Source: Aeromonas allosaccharophila (lineage in GTDB: Bacteria > Pseudomonadota > Gammaproteobacteria > Enterobacterales > Aeromonadaceae). Taken from it: a stretch of DNA of 38,183 bases. This document shows, piece by piece, positions 8,984-16,470 of this stretch. Where the stretch lies: contig NZ_CDBR01000098.1 in NCBI RefSeq assembly GCF_000819685.1, positions 1-38,183 on the forward strand, written 5' to 3'. The translations under genes were made by a program, and so were the position numbers. Position 1 is the stretch's first letter; each line of letters starts with the position of its first letter. The notes beneath the pieces were generated by a model, which saw only the letters and a list, made by a program, of their open reading frames with translations, ran no database searches and had not been told where the DNA came from.

Positions 8984-10156
8984 TCAGACGTTGGGCACCC
9001 GCCAGCAGGCGGCCAGCGCCGCCAGTGCCAATCCCAGCGCCACCATAAAGACCCCGTGGAAACTCCACACCTCCGCCACCACACCGGCGATGGCCCCCGC
9101 CATGATGGAGCCGGTGCGGATACTGTTGGCAAACAGGGTGGTCGCCACCCCGGCCCGTCCCGGCATCAGATCCTGAAAGTAGGACATGCCAATCCCCGCC
9201 ACGATACCGATGAAGATGGCGTTGAACAGCTGCAAGGCAATCAGGGCGTATTGGTCGGTGAGGGTCACCAGACCGGTGTAAAAAGCAGCGCCAGCCAGCA
9301 CCGCCAGCAACATCATGGGGCGCTTGCCAAAGCGGGCCGTGTAGTAACCCGCCAGCAGCATAAAGGGGATCTCCAGCGCCGCGGCCGTGCCCATCAAGAT
9401 ACCCGCCAGTTTCTCCTCCAACCCCAGCTCGCGGGTGATGTAGAGCGGCATATTGATGAGGTACATGCTGTTGCAGGTCCATATCAGGGTGGAGGCGATA
9501 AAGAGCGCCCGCACTGCCGGATCCCGCCAACTGCTGACCCGTTCGATATCTTCATCCATCTTGGGCAGCGGCAGAGAGGGCAGCCAGCGCCACACCACCA
9601 GGGCGCAGAGCAGGTAGGCCAGTGCCGAGGCCAGGTACATCAGCTCGAAGCCGTAGCCGATGGCCAGCGCGAAGGCGATGGGCGGGCCTATGACCCAGGC
9701 CAGCGAAAATTGGGCCCGCATCACCGAGCTGAACATGTCCGCCCGCTGGTTGCGGCTGTCGGAATACTCCCGCGCCAGCGCAAACAGCTGGGGGCTGGCA
9801 GTGGCCGCCAGCGCCGCCAGCATGACCCCCAGACTCGCCAGCAGCCAGTAGTTGCGATTCCAGGCAAACAGCAGGGAGAGCGCCACCCCGGCAAAACAGC
9901 AGCGCAGGATCAGTCGCTTGCGATCCCCCTTGTTATCGGAGCGATGGCCCAACCACTGACTGACCAGAATGCCCACCACGGCGTTGATGGTATAGAAGAG
10001 CCCGACCAGAAAGGGGCGTACCTGCACCTCCTCAGCCAGAAACAGACTTAAGGTAGGCACCTGCAATGCCACCGCGACGCCGGTCATAAAGGTCACGGCA
10101 AGAAACGAAAGAGAGACGGGGTCCGGGCGTTTGACCGCCGCTATCGACAAGCTCAT
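8984..10156 (-). CDS. setB: SetB-like sugar efflux MFS transporter
   Basis: A 390-residue inner-membrane protein with about 12 hydrophobic segments. It matches the SET (sugar efflux) group of DHA1 exporters over its whole length. Marker stretches shared with E. coli SetA/SetB include ALQVPTLSLFLAEEV, GDRKRLI, FAWNRNYW, AQFSLAWVIGPP, INMPLYI and YFQDLMPG. E. coli SET proteins export lactose, glucose analogues and IPTG by proton antiport; the substrate here is unknown. The N-terminus (MSLSIAAVKRPDPVSL) leads directly into TM1. It diverges from the C-S lyase gene, sharing a 182-base promoter region. Confidence 0.88.
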   Translation of the reverse strand: MSLSIAAVKRPDPVSLSFLAVTFMTGVAVALQVPTLSLFLAEEVQVRPFLVGLFYTINAVVGILVSQWLGHRSDNKGDRKRLILRCCFAGVALSLLFAWNRNYWLLASLGVMLAALAATASPQLFALAREYSDSRNQRADMFSSVMRAQFSLAWVIGPPIAFALAIGYGFELMYLASALAYLLCALVVWRWLPSLPLPKMDEDIERVSSWRDPAVRALFIASTLIWTCNSMYLINMPLYITRELGLEEKLAGILMGTAAALEIPFMLLAGYYTARFGKRPMMLLAVLAGAAFYTGLVTLTDQYALIALQLFNAIFIGIVAGIGMSYFQDLMPGRAGVATTLFANSIRTGSIMAGAIAGVVAEVWSFHGVFMVALGLALAALAACWRVPNV

Positions 10157-10338
10157 AGGGTTACCACTGATTGGAAGGACGATACGGGCTAACGGGCAGC
10201 ATCCGTATGAAAATTCGGCGCTTATCTTATGTCATTATCAAGAGCGGGCTCAAGGATGGCATAAGCGGGTGTGCGCCTTGCGAGGGAAGCCGCGACCCCG
10301 TAGAGTGAAAGCCCATCCTGCCAGCACAAGGAGTTCGC

Positions 10339-11481
10339 ATGTTTGATTTTGATCAGGAAGTAGACCGCAGTGGCACCATGAGCCTGAAATGGGACAAGTA
10401 CAAGGGTCAGGATGTGCTGCCCATGTGGGTTGCCGATACCGACTTTGTCTCCCCCCCGTCCGTGATTGAGGCGTTGACCAAACGGGTCGCCCACGGCATT
10501 TTCGGCTATTCACGCCCCTCGCAACGCCTGATCGAACTCATTATCGAACGGATGGCTACCCGCTATGGCTGGGCTATCGAGCCCGAATGGCTAGTATTCC
10601 TGCCCGGCGTGGTGCCGGGGCTCAACCTCGCCTGCAAGGCGTGGAGCCAGCATGGCCGCGGCATCATCACTCCCAAGCCGGTCTACTACCCCTTCCTGCA
10701 GGCGCCGGGCTTCAATGATCGTCCCCTGCTCACCGTCCCGATGATTGAAGAAGCCGGTCGCTGGGTGCTGGATCTGGCAGAGCTGGAGCGTCAGGCCCCC
10801 GCCGCGGATCTGCTGCTGCTCTGCAACCCCCACAACCCGGGCGGCACCATCTTTACCCGTGACGAGCTGCTGGCCATCGATGCCATCGCCGCGCGCCACA
10901 ATCTGGTGATCTGCTCCGATGAAATCCACTGCGATCTGCTGCTGGATAAAAACGCCCGCCACATTCCCTACGGCGCCCTCAGTCCGGAGGCGGCCGAGCG
11001 CTGCGCGGTGATGATGGCCCCGAGCAAGACCTTCAATATCGCCGGTCTCTGCTGCTCCTTCGCCATCATCCCCAACGCCCGTCTGCGCTTTAGGCTGCAG
11101 CAGGCGATGCGCGGTATCAGCGCGGACGTCAACCTGCTGGGCTTTGTCGCCGCCGAAGCGGCCTATGAGGGTGGCGAACAGTGGCTGACCGAACAGCTCG
11201 ACTATCTGGCGGCCAATCTGGCCCTGATCCAGCAGGCGGTGGCCCGCTGGCCCGGCGTCAAGCTGGCCAACCATCAAGCGACGTATCTGGCCTGGATTGA
11301 TGTGAGCGCCCTTGGCCTTGCCGATCCCATCGCCTTCTTCGAGCAGGCCGGCGTTGGTCTCTCCCCCGGCGCCCAGTTTGGCGACGGTCAGTTCGTGCGG
11401 CTCAACTTCGGCTGTACCAGGGCACGACTGACCGACGCGCTGGCGCGGATGGAGCGGGCAATCCTCAACAACAAGCCCTGA
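10339..11481 (+). CDS. MalY/PatB family PLP-dependent cystathionine beta-lyase
   Basis: A 380-residue fold-type I aminotransferase-class protein. It opens with FDFDQEVDRSGTMSLKWDKY as in MalY/PatB enzymes. The PLP lysine is Lys230 in APSKTFNIAGL. CNPHNPGG (162-169) and SDEIHCDL (193-200) are the usual cofactor and substrate-site motifs. Family members cleave C-S bonds of cystathionine or cysteine conjugates, giving homocysteine, pyruvate and ammonia; E. coli MalY also modulates MalT. No maltose genes are nearby, so a plain C-S lyase role is more likely. AAGGAG stands seven bases before ATG 10339. A strong terminator follows. Confidence 0.9.
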   Translation: MFDFDQEVDRSGTMSLKWDKYKGQDVLPMWVADTDFVSPPSVIEALTKRVAHGIFGYSRPSQRLIELIIERMATRYGWAIEPEWLVFLPGVVPGLNLACKAWSQHGRGIITPKPVYYPFLQAPGFNDRPLLTVPMIEEAGRWVLDLAELERQAPAADLLLLCNPHNPGGTIFTRDELLAIDAIAARHNLVICSDEIHCDLLLDKNARHIPYGALSPEAAERCAVMMAPSKTFNIAGLCCSFAIIPNARLRFRLQQAMRGISADVNLLGFVAAEAAYEGGEQWLTEQLDYLAANLALIQQAVARWPGVKLANHQATYLAWIDVSALGLADPIAFFEQAGVGLSPGAQFGDGQFVRLNFGCTRARLTDALARMERAILNNKP

Positions 11482-11493
11482 TCAGCCAGCAAC

Positions 11494-11519
11494 GGGATGG
11501 GCAAGCCCCATCCCTTTTT
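11494..11519 (+). terminator. Rho-independent terminator of the C-S lyase gene
   Basis: GGGATGGG-CAAGC-CCCATCCC followed by TTTTT. It isolates the C-S lyase gene from the TAXI gene, which must have its own promoter in the 40 bases that follow or rely on read-through. Confidence 0.9.
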
Positions 11520-11562
11520 CCCTGTGTCATCAGCCAGCGGTCAACTCAGTCAACGGTCAATT

Positions 11563-12987
11563 ATGTCTCTACGGATCTTGCATCACCTTCTGCTCCCCCT
11601 CTGTGCACTCTCTGCGCTGCTCCCCTTTGGCAGCCAGGCGCTGACTATCGGAACGGGCCCGCTCAATGGGGTCTACTACCCGACCGGTGGCGCCATCTGC
11701 CGGGTGCTCAATGCCGGCCATGCCCTGCATGGGGACAGCTGCACCGTGCAGAGCACCCGTGGCTCGATGGCCAACCTCAAGGCACTCGACAAGGGGGACG
11801 TACAGCTGGCGCTGGTGCAGTCCGATGTGCTGCACCACGCCCTGCACGGCACCGGCCCCTTCAGCGGGCAGGGGGCCAACAATGAGCTGCGCAGCCTGTT
11901 TCGCCTCTATCAGGAGTCGCTGACCCTGCTGGCCGCCCCCGACAGCGGCATCACCACCCTGGCAGATATCGAAGGGAAACGGGTCTACCCGGGCAACAAT
12001 GGCGCCGGTGAGCAGATCACCAGCCAGGCCCTGATGGCAGCTATGGGATGGCAACCCGGGCAGTTTGCTGCCTATCAGCTCAAGTCGGAGAGCGAACCGC
12101 TGGAAGGGCTCTGCGATGGCTCGCTGGATGCCGCTTTTGTGGTAGCCGGTCACCCCAGTCTGGCAGTCGGCGATCTGATCAGCCGCTGCAAAGTGCGCCT
12201 TATCCCCATCGAAGGGGAGCAGGTCGACACGCTGCTCAAGCAACACCCCTACTATCAGCGCAGCCGCATCGCAGCCAACCTCTATCCGGGTCAACTCACC
12301 GCCATCAACAATATCGGGATGAGTGCCGAACTGGTGGCGCTGGCCAGCCTGCCGGACCCCATCGTCCGAACCGTGCGCGATACCCTGCTGGCCCGGGTCA
12401 AGCAGTTCAGTCGGCTGCATCCCGCCCTGAGCAAGGTGACGCCCGAGCAGTTGCAGGCGCAAACCGAGCTGCCCCTCCATGCGGGGATGTCGGATCAACC
12501 GCCAGCCCCCTTGCCACTGACCCCCGAGCAGTTAACAGCGGAACAGTTGGCACCGGAGCAGTTAGCACCTAAACCATCAACCTCGGAGGCGGCACCAACA
12601 GCAGAGCAGGTGAGTGCCGCCGACGGGACGACAACGCCCATTGAGGCACCCTCCGACGCGACCGCCACCAGCAGTGCCGCCGTGGCGACAGAAGCCACAG
12701 AGGTTAATCCCTTACCCGAAGAGGCGCTCGAGGTCACCCCCGAGCTCACTGCTACGCCAACCACCGAGGGTGAGAGCATGGCTCCCTCTGCCGCAGCGTC
12801 AACGGTTCCATCACCATCGGCTGCCGTTTCGACTCAGTGGCCACAAAGCGCCTCTGCGGCAACTTCGCCGCAAGAGCAGGCAACCCAGCCTGCCAGCAGC
12901 GCGGTTGCTGACGAAACCCCACCGCAGGATAAAACCGATACACTACCCTCCCCTGCCACCAGCGCAGCCACACAGCTGCAGCACTGA
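11563..12987 (+). CDS. TAXI family (TRAP-type) solute-binding protein with long low-complexity tail
   Basis: From ATG 11563 the protein has 474 residues. A signal peptide ends near FGSQA (residue 26). The mature part begins LTIGTGPLNGVYYPTGGAICRV, the characteristic start of TAXI binding proteins, and continues with the TAXI marks STRGSMANLKAL and FRLYQESLTLLA. That domain ends near residue 305. The last 165 residues are Pro, Ala, Thr, Ser, Glu and Gln rich, starting with a PEQL/AEQL repeat block near 313-335, and look disordered. TAXI proteins normally bind glutamate-like or organic-acid ligands in the periplasm for a TRAP permease, but no permease gene is adjacent. An earlier in-frame ATG at 11497 lies inside the preceding terminator, so it was not chosen. 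The Shine-Dalgarno is weak. Confidence 0.85.
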   Translation: MSLRILHHLLLPLCALSALLPFGSQALTIGTGPLNGVYYPTGGAICRVLNAGHALHGDSCTVQSTRGSMANLKALDKGDVQLALVQSDVLHHALHGTGPFSGQGANNELRSLFRLYQESLTLLAAPDSGITTLADIEGKRVYPGNNGAGEQITSQALMAAMGWQPGQFAAYQLKSESEPLEGLCDGSLDAAFVVAGHPSLAVGDLISRCKVRLIPIEGEQVDTLLKQHPYYQRSRIAANLYPGQLTAINNIGMSAELVALASLPDPIVRTVRDTLLARVKQFSRLHPALSKVTPEQLQAQTELPLHAGMSDQPPAPLPLTPEQLTAEQLAPEQLAPKPSTSEAAPTAEQVSAADGTTTPIEAPSDATATSSAAVATEATEVNPLPEEALEVTPELTATPTTEGESMAPSAAASTVPSPSAAVSTQWPQSASAATSPQEQATQPASSAVADETPPQDKTDTLPSPATSAATQLQH

Positions 12988-13008
12988 GTGGTCAGCGCCA
13001 ACAAATGC

Positions 13009-13034
13009 ATCAGGGCAGCTTCGGCTGCCCTGAT
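13009..13034. terminator. Hairpin terminator between the TAXI gene and a convergent LysR gene
   Basis: ATCAGGGCAGC-TTCG-GCTGCCCTGAT: an 11-bp perfect stem with a very stable UUCG-type loop, followed by a short T-rich stretch. Its symmetry could serve both convergent transcripts, although the T-run is weak. Confidence 0.75.
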
Positions 13035-13111
13035 TGTTTACGCGCGTTCGATAGTGACGCAATTGAGAGCGGCACAGTCACCCCGATAGGCCTGCTCACC
13101 TTGCCGCCCCG

Positions 13112-14026
13112 CTACGGCTCTATCACCCGGGTCAGATAGGGATTGGGCTTCTGGATCTCCTCCTCCACCCAGTGTAGCAACTGCTTGATGGCCCTTGATA
13201 ACACCTGATTCTGACGCACCACATAACCCAGACTGGTCCCGGGAAAGTCGCCGAGGCTGGTGACCGGCGCGGTGAGGTTGAGGCGCGGATGCAGGGAAAA
13301 GTCCGGCACGATGGCGACACCAAAGCCCGCCTCGGCCCAATCGAGCTGGGCATCGACGCTGCCCACCTCCATGATGCGGCAGGGGGGCAAGGCCAGCAGC
13401 GGCAGGGATGGGTCGATCAGCGCCCGGGTGCGGGTATCGTGACCGAGCAGGATCAGGGTCGGCTCGTCGAGGGGATCGCTCTCTCCCGCCACCGCCCGCG
13501 CCTGCCAACGGGCGAGGCCATGACCCAGCGCGCACCAGGTCACCTGTTGCAGCTCGGTATAGAACAGCGGCTCGCTGCGCTTTTGCGCCATCACGAAGCC
13601 CAGATCCGCCTTGCCCGCCTTGACCAGCTCGGCGGCCTGATCCGAGGTGGTGTTGAACAGGGTGAGGTCGATGCCGGGGAACTCCCGCTTGAAGCGCTGG
13701 AACGGCTGGATCAGCAGCAGGCGGGAGATGATGTCGCTGGCGGCGATGGCCAGCGTCCCCTGACTCAGCTGGTTGAGGGCATTGAGATCGGACTGGCAGA
13801 GCTGCAATTCGGCGATGGTGCGCTCGGCGCTTTGCAGCAGCCGCTCCCCCGCCTGAGTCAGGCGAAACGGACTGCGCTCAATCAACCGCACCCGGGTCGC
13901 CTGTTCCAGCCGCTTGATATGCAGGCTAACATTGGGCTGGGTCATGTGCAGCTCGGTGGCGGTCTGGCCAAAATGTTGCAATCTGGCCAGGGTGACAAAA
14001 GTTTGCAGCCAGTGAATGTCCAGCAT
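13112..14026 (-). CDS. LysR family transcriptional regulator, divergent from purA-like gene
   Basis: A 304-residue LysR protein. The N-terminal helix-turn-helix spans about 3-62 (FVTLARLQHFGQTATELHMT then QPNVSLHIKRLE). The linker and effector-binding domain follow, with the LysR-like hinge segment LAIAASDIISRLLL near residue 92. It starts at 14026 and is transcribed away from the purA-like gene at 14197. The 170-base AT-rich gap is the typical site for a LysR operator acting on the divergent neighbour. Regulation of the purA-like gene is therefore a fair guess, but no T-N11-A palindrome was firmly identified. No relation to known purine regulators (PurR is LacI type) can be claimed. Confidence 0.88.
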   Translation of the reverse strand: MLDIHWLQTFVTLARLQHFGQTATELHMTQPNVSLHIKRLEQATRVRLIERSPFRLTQAGERLLQSAERTIAELQLCQSDLNALNQLSQGTLAIAASDIISRLLLIQPFQRFKREFPGIDLTLFNTTSDQAAELVKAGKADLGFVMAQKRSEPLFYTELQQVTWCALGHGLARWQARAVAGESDPLDEPTLILLGHDTRTRALIDPSLPLLALPPCRIMEVGSVDAQLDWAEAGFGVAIVPDFSLHPRLNLTAPVTSLGDFPGTSLGYVVRQNQVLSRAIKQLLHWVEEEIQKPNPYLTRVIEP

Positions 14027-14157
14027 AAGAGTCCCTCAACCCGCGATGTGCGGGGCTTGCCCGGCAAATTTGGGCGGTTTGCCGCTTAATTGGCCACAAT
14101 TATATGGTTCTCTTATCGGAATCATAAAGATAATTAATTTTTCTAATCCGCATCAGG

Positions 14158-14188
14158 CTCCTAGGATGGACGCCTAACGTCTTAGGAG
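14158..14188 (+). promoter_or_regulatory. Possible hairpin masking the purA-like ribosome binding site
   Basis: CTCCTA (14158-14163) is complementary to TAGGAG (14183-14188), which holds the Shine-Dalgarno sequence eight bases before ATG 14197. The 19-base loop makes this a weak six-bp stem, so any effect on translation is uncertain. Confidence 0.3.
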
Positions 14189-14196
14189 AAAGAGTC

Positions 14197-15453
14197 ATGT
14201 CGTCTATCGTAGTCGTAGGTGCTAACTGGGGTGATGAAGGCAAAGGCCGCATCGTTGATTATCTGGCAGGTCAAGCTGGCGCCAGCATTCGCTTCCAGGG
14301 CGGCAACAACGCTGGCCACACCGTGGTCAACGACCTTGGCACCTTCAAGCTGCACCAGGTTCCGAGTGGCGTATTCAACCCGGATTGCCTGGTTGTCCTC
14401 GGCCCGGGCATGGTGATCAGCCCCGAGAAACTGACCGTCGAGCTCGAGGAAGTCAAAGCCTCCGGCGTGACTCCGAAGCTGGCCATCTCTGACCGCGCAA
14501 CCCTCTGCCTGCCGCTGCACGCGCTGGAAGATACCCTGGAAGAGCAACGTCTGGGTGACGGCGCCTATGGCTCCACCCGTCAGGGCATCGCCCCTGCCTA
14601 CGGCGATCGCGTAATGAAGAAAGCGATCCTGGTCGGCTGGCTGAAACAGCCGGACGTACTGGTCGAGCGCATCCAGTTCATGTTGGACTGGAAACTGCCG
14701 CAGATGAAGGCTATCTACCCCTCCTTCGAATTCACCCAGACTGCCCAGGAGATGGCTGACTGGCTGCTGGAAGTCTCTGCACCCTGGATCGACGCCGTGT
14801 GCAACGTCAGCATGCCGCTCAAAGCGCTGCAGGCCGAAGGCAAGACCCTGCTGTTCGAAGCGCAGCTGGGCGCTGGCCGTGACCTGATCTACGGCGAATA
14901 CCCTTGGGTGACCTCCTCCCACGTATCCGGCGCCTACGCCGGTATCGGTGGCGGTCTGCCGGGTCTGCGCCCGGAGCGCGTCATCGCTGTGGCCAAGGCA
15001 TTCAGCTCCTCTGTCGGTACCGGCACCCTGCTGACCGCCATGGAGAACCAGGACGAGTTCCGCAAGATCACCAACGAGTTCGGTGCCACCACCGGTCGTC
15101 CCCGTGATGTCGGTTACTTCGACGCCGTCGCCACCAAGAACGGTGTCGAGCTGCAAGCCGCCACCGAAGTGGCACTGACCAAGCTGGACTGCCTGACCGG
15201 TCTGCCGGATCTGAAGATCTGCGTGGCTTACGAAGGTGCCCACACCGAGAACCCGATTTGGCCGCAAACCGCTGCCCTGAAGCCGGTTTACGAGCAGATG
15301 GAAAGCTGGAGCGAAGACATCACCGGCTGCCGTACATTCGAAGAGCTGCCGCGCGCCGCCCAGCAGTACGTGCTGCGCATCGAAGCGCTGCTCGGCGTAC
15401 CGGTTCCGATGGTTTCCGTCGGCCCGGGCCGTGACGAGATGATCCTGCGCTAA
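14197..15453 (+). CDS. purA: Adenylosuccinate synthetase, variant clade (probable second PurA)
   Basis: A 418-residue protein. It catalyses IMP + aspartate + GTP to adenylosuccinate in AMP synthesis. The GTP loop WGDEGKGR carries the catalytic Asp13, and GGNNAGHT carries His41, both at the E. coli positions. NEFGATTGRPRDVG is the IMP/GTP-binding region near the C-terminal half. It differs from the usual gammaproteobacterial PurA: it is shorter (432 in E. coli), and the segment at 126-142 reads STRQGIAPAYGDRVMKK where E. coli has TTGRGIGPAYEDKVARR, replacing the IMP-contacting Arg143 with Lys. The context is also not the usual hfq-hflXKC-purA neighbourhood. I infer a second, paralogous copy. 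The retained Asp13 argues against the phage PurZ type. A terminator follows at once. Confidence 0.88.
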   Translation: MSSIVVVGANWGDEGKGRIVDYLAGQAGASIRFQGGNNAGHTVVNDLGTFKLHQVPSGVFNPDCLVVLGPGMVISPEKLTVELEEVKASGVTPKLAISDRATLCLPLHALEDTLEEQRLGDGAYGSTRQGIAPAYGDRVMKKAILVGWLKQPDVLVERIQFMLDWKLPQMKAIYPSFEFTQTAQEMADWLLEVSAPWIDAVCNVSMPLKALQAEGKTLLFEAQLGAGRDLIYGEYPWVTSSHVSGAYAGIGGGLPGLRPERVIAVAKAFSSSVGTGTLLTAMENQDEFRKITNEFGATTGRPRDVGYFDAVATKNGVELQAATEVALTKLDCLTGLPDLKICVAYEGAHTENPIWPQTAALKPVYEQMESWSEDITGCRTFEELPRAAQQYVLRIEALLGVPVPMVSVGPGRDEMILR

Positions 15454-15474
15454 GCCGCACTTCTCATCCTCAAA

Positions 15475-15508
15475 CAAAAAACCGGCATCCCTGATGCCGG
15501 TTTTTTTG
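15475..15508 (+). terminator. Rho-independent terminator of the purA-like gene
   Basis: Stem AAACCGGCATC / GATGCCGGTTT around a three-base loop, with seven T following. The A-run on the left makes it usable on both strands. Confidence 0.93.
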
Positions 15509-15562
15509 TTTGGCTCATGGCCGCGAGTTAATTCAGCACAGTGAAAAGAAGTAAGTAAAAAT

Positions 15563-15592
15563 AATGCCAGTCAGATTTAACTGACTGGCATT
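15563..15592 (-). terminator. Terminator of the three-gene envelope operon
   Basis: AATGCCAGTCAG-ATTTAA-CTGACTGGCATT, a perfect 12-bp stem. Read on the minus strand it is followed by ATTTTTACTTAC, a T-rich tail. It lies 41 bases beyond the stop of the last operon gene, marking the operon end. Confidence 0.85.
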
Positions 15593-15633
15593 AACTATGA
15601 TGGTGTTCTTACCCCAACCAGCTTAGCGCTGCG

Positions 15634-16470
15634 TTACTGCACAGAGACTGTGAGCTCTGGATGCCCAAATGCGATGAGCTGGCCGTTTGAACGTTGGAAA
15701 TATTGACTCCAGAAGGATTCTAGATTCTGGATCATCTTGCCACTTCGATAGCCGTTCTTTGTATCGGTTGGCACAAAGGCCGCCCCATGCACATAGACCC
15801 TGGCACCGTTGAAGTCAGCGACCAGATTAGCCTTTTCGACCTTGGCTAGCTCCACGGCTGGGGAAATATCACGGATCCCTTTGGCTTGATAGAAGCTACC
15901 AAAGTCGCTGTATTCCAGCATGTCAGACATCAGCAAAATGATGTTTTCCTTCACGCCATCAGCCGCTCGGATATCGTCACCCACCGCCTTGAGGCTAAAC
16001 AGGATCTCGCTACGCGGGATATCTGTCGAGGATTTGCCCATTGTTTGCACGAACTGCTTACCAAATTGTTGCAACATAGCTTTGGGTTGGGAGGCTAGAC
16101 ATTGATCGAGCTTTTTGGCGTTCATCATCGGAACATCACCCAATTGCGATGGGTCAAGCCCTTTATCTAGCAGCCCTACATATTTCAGCTGCATGTAGTG
16201 ACCTTCCAAATAGGCGGAGAAGGAGTACAGACGCAACTGATCGCCCGGCTGCAGGAATCGCTTGATATGATCCCAGGCGGTACGCTGCAGATCCGGTGTG
16301 AGCGGCGTGGTCTGATCCACCACAACCGACAACATACGACCCGAGGGCGCAGGCTTGAATTCGGTAATCCTAGCCTGTTGATAGCAACTGCTCAGGTCGT
16401 TGCGCTCTGCTGCCATCACTGTCGCCGAAAGCATCAACGTCAGTGTCAAAAGGATTCGTGGTTTCATCAC
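15634..16470 (-). CDS. Exported protein with von Willebrand factor A-like fold, third gene of envelope operon
   Basis: A 278-residue protein with a signal peptide (residues 1-20, cleavage near TVMA-AE), so probably periplasmic. The mature part has a pattern like a vWA domain: strand LSVVVDQTTP (48-56), where D52-x-T54 stands where a MIDAS D-x-S-x-S would be; a threonine-aspartate at 149-150; and strand IILLMSDM (177-184), like the usual strand ending in S-D. The third MIDAS position is proline, so metal binding may be lost or changed. Cysteines are at 29 and 124. I do not recognise a named family. Its ATG overlaps the preceding stop by four bases (ATGA), implying translational coupling to the membrane protein. 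Codon use is less GC-rich than in neighbours outside the operon. Confidence 0.75.
   Translation of the reverse strand: MMKPRILLTLTLMLSATVMAAERNDLSSCYQQARITEFKPAPSGRMLSVVVDQTTPLTPDLQRTAWDHIKRFLQPGDQLRLYSFSAYLEGHYMQLKYVGLLDKGLDPSQLGDVPMMNAKKLDQCLASQPKAMLQQFGKQFVQTMGKSSTDIPRSEILFSLKAVGDDIRAADGVKENIILLMSDMLEYSDFGSFYQAKGIRDISPAVELAKVEKANLVADFNGARVYVHGAAFVPTDTKNGYRSGKMIQNLESFWSQYFQRSNGQLIAFGHPELTVSVQ

Noticed and set aside
13038..13112. Small coding gene between the TAXI gene and LysR gene
   Set aside because: No frame with a start, ribosome site and reasonable length; only the terminator is supported.
14197..15453. PurZ (phage 2-aminoadenine synthesis) instead of PurA
   Set aside because: The catalytic Asp13 of PurA is present, whereas PurZ has lost it; length also fits PurA.
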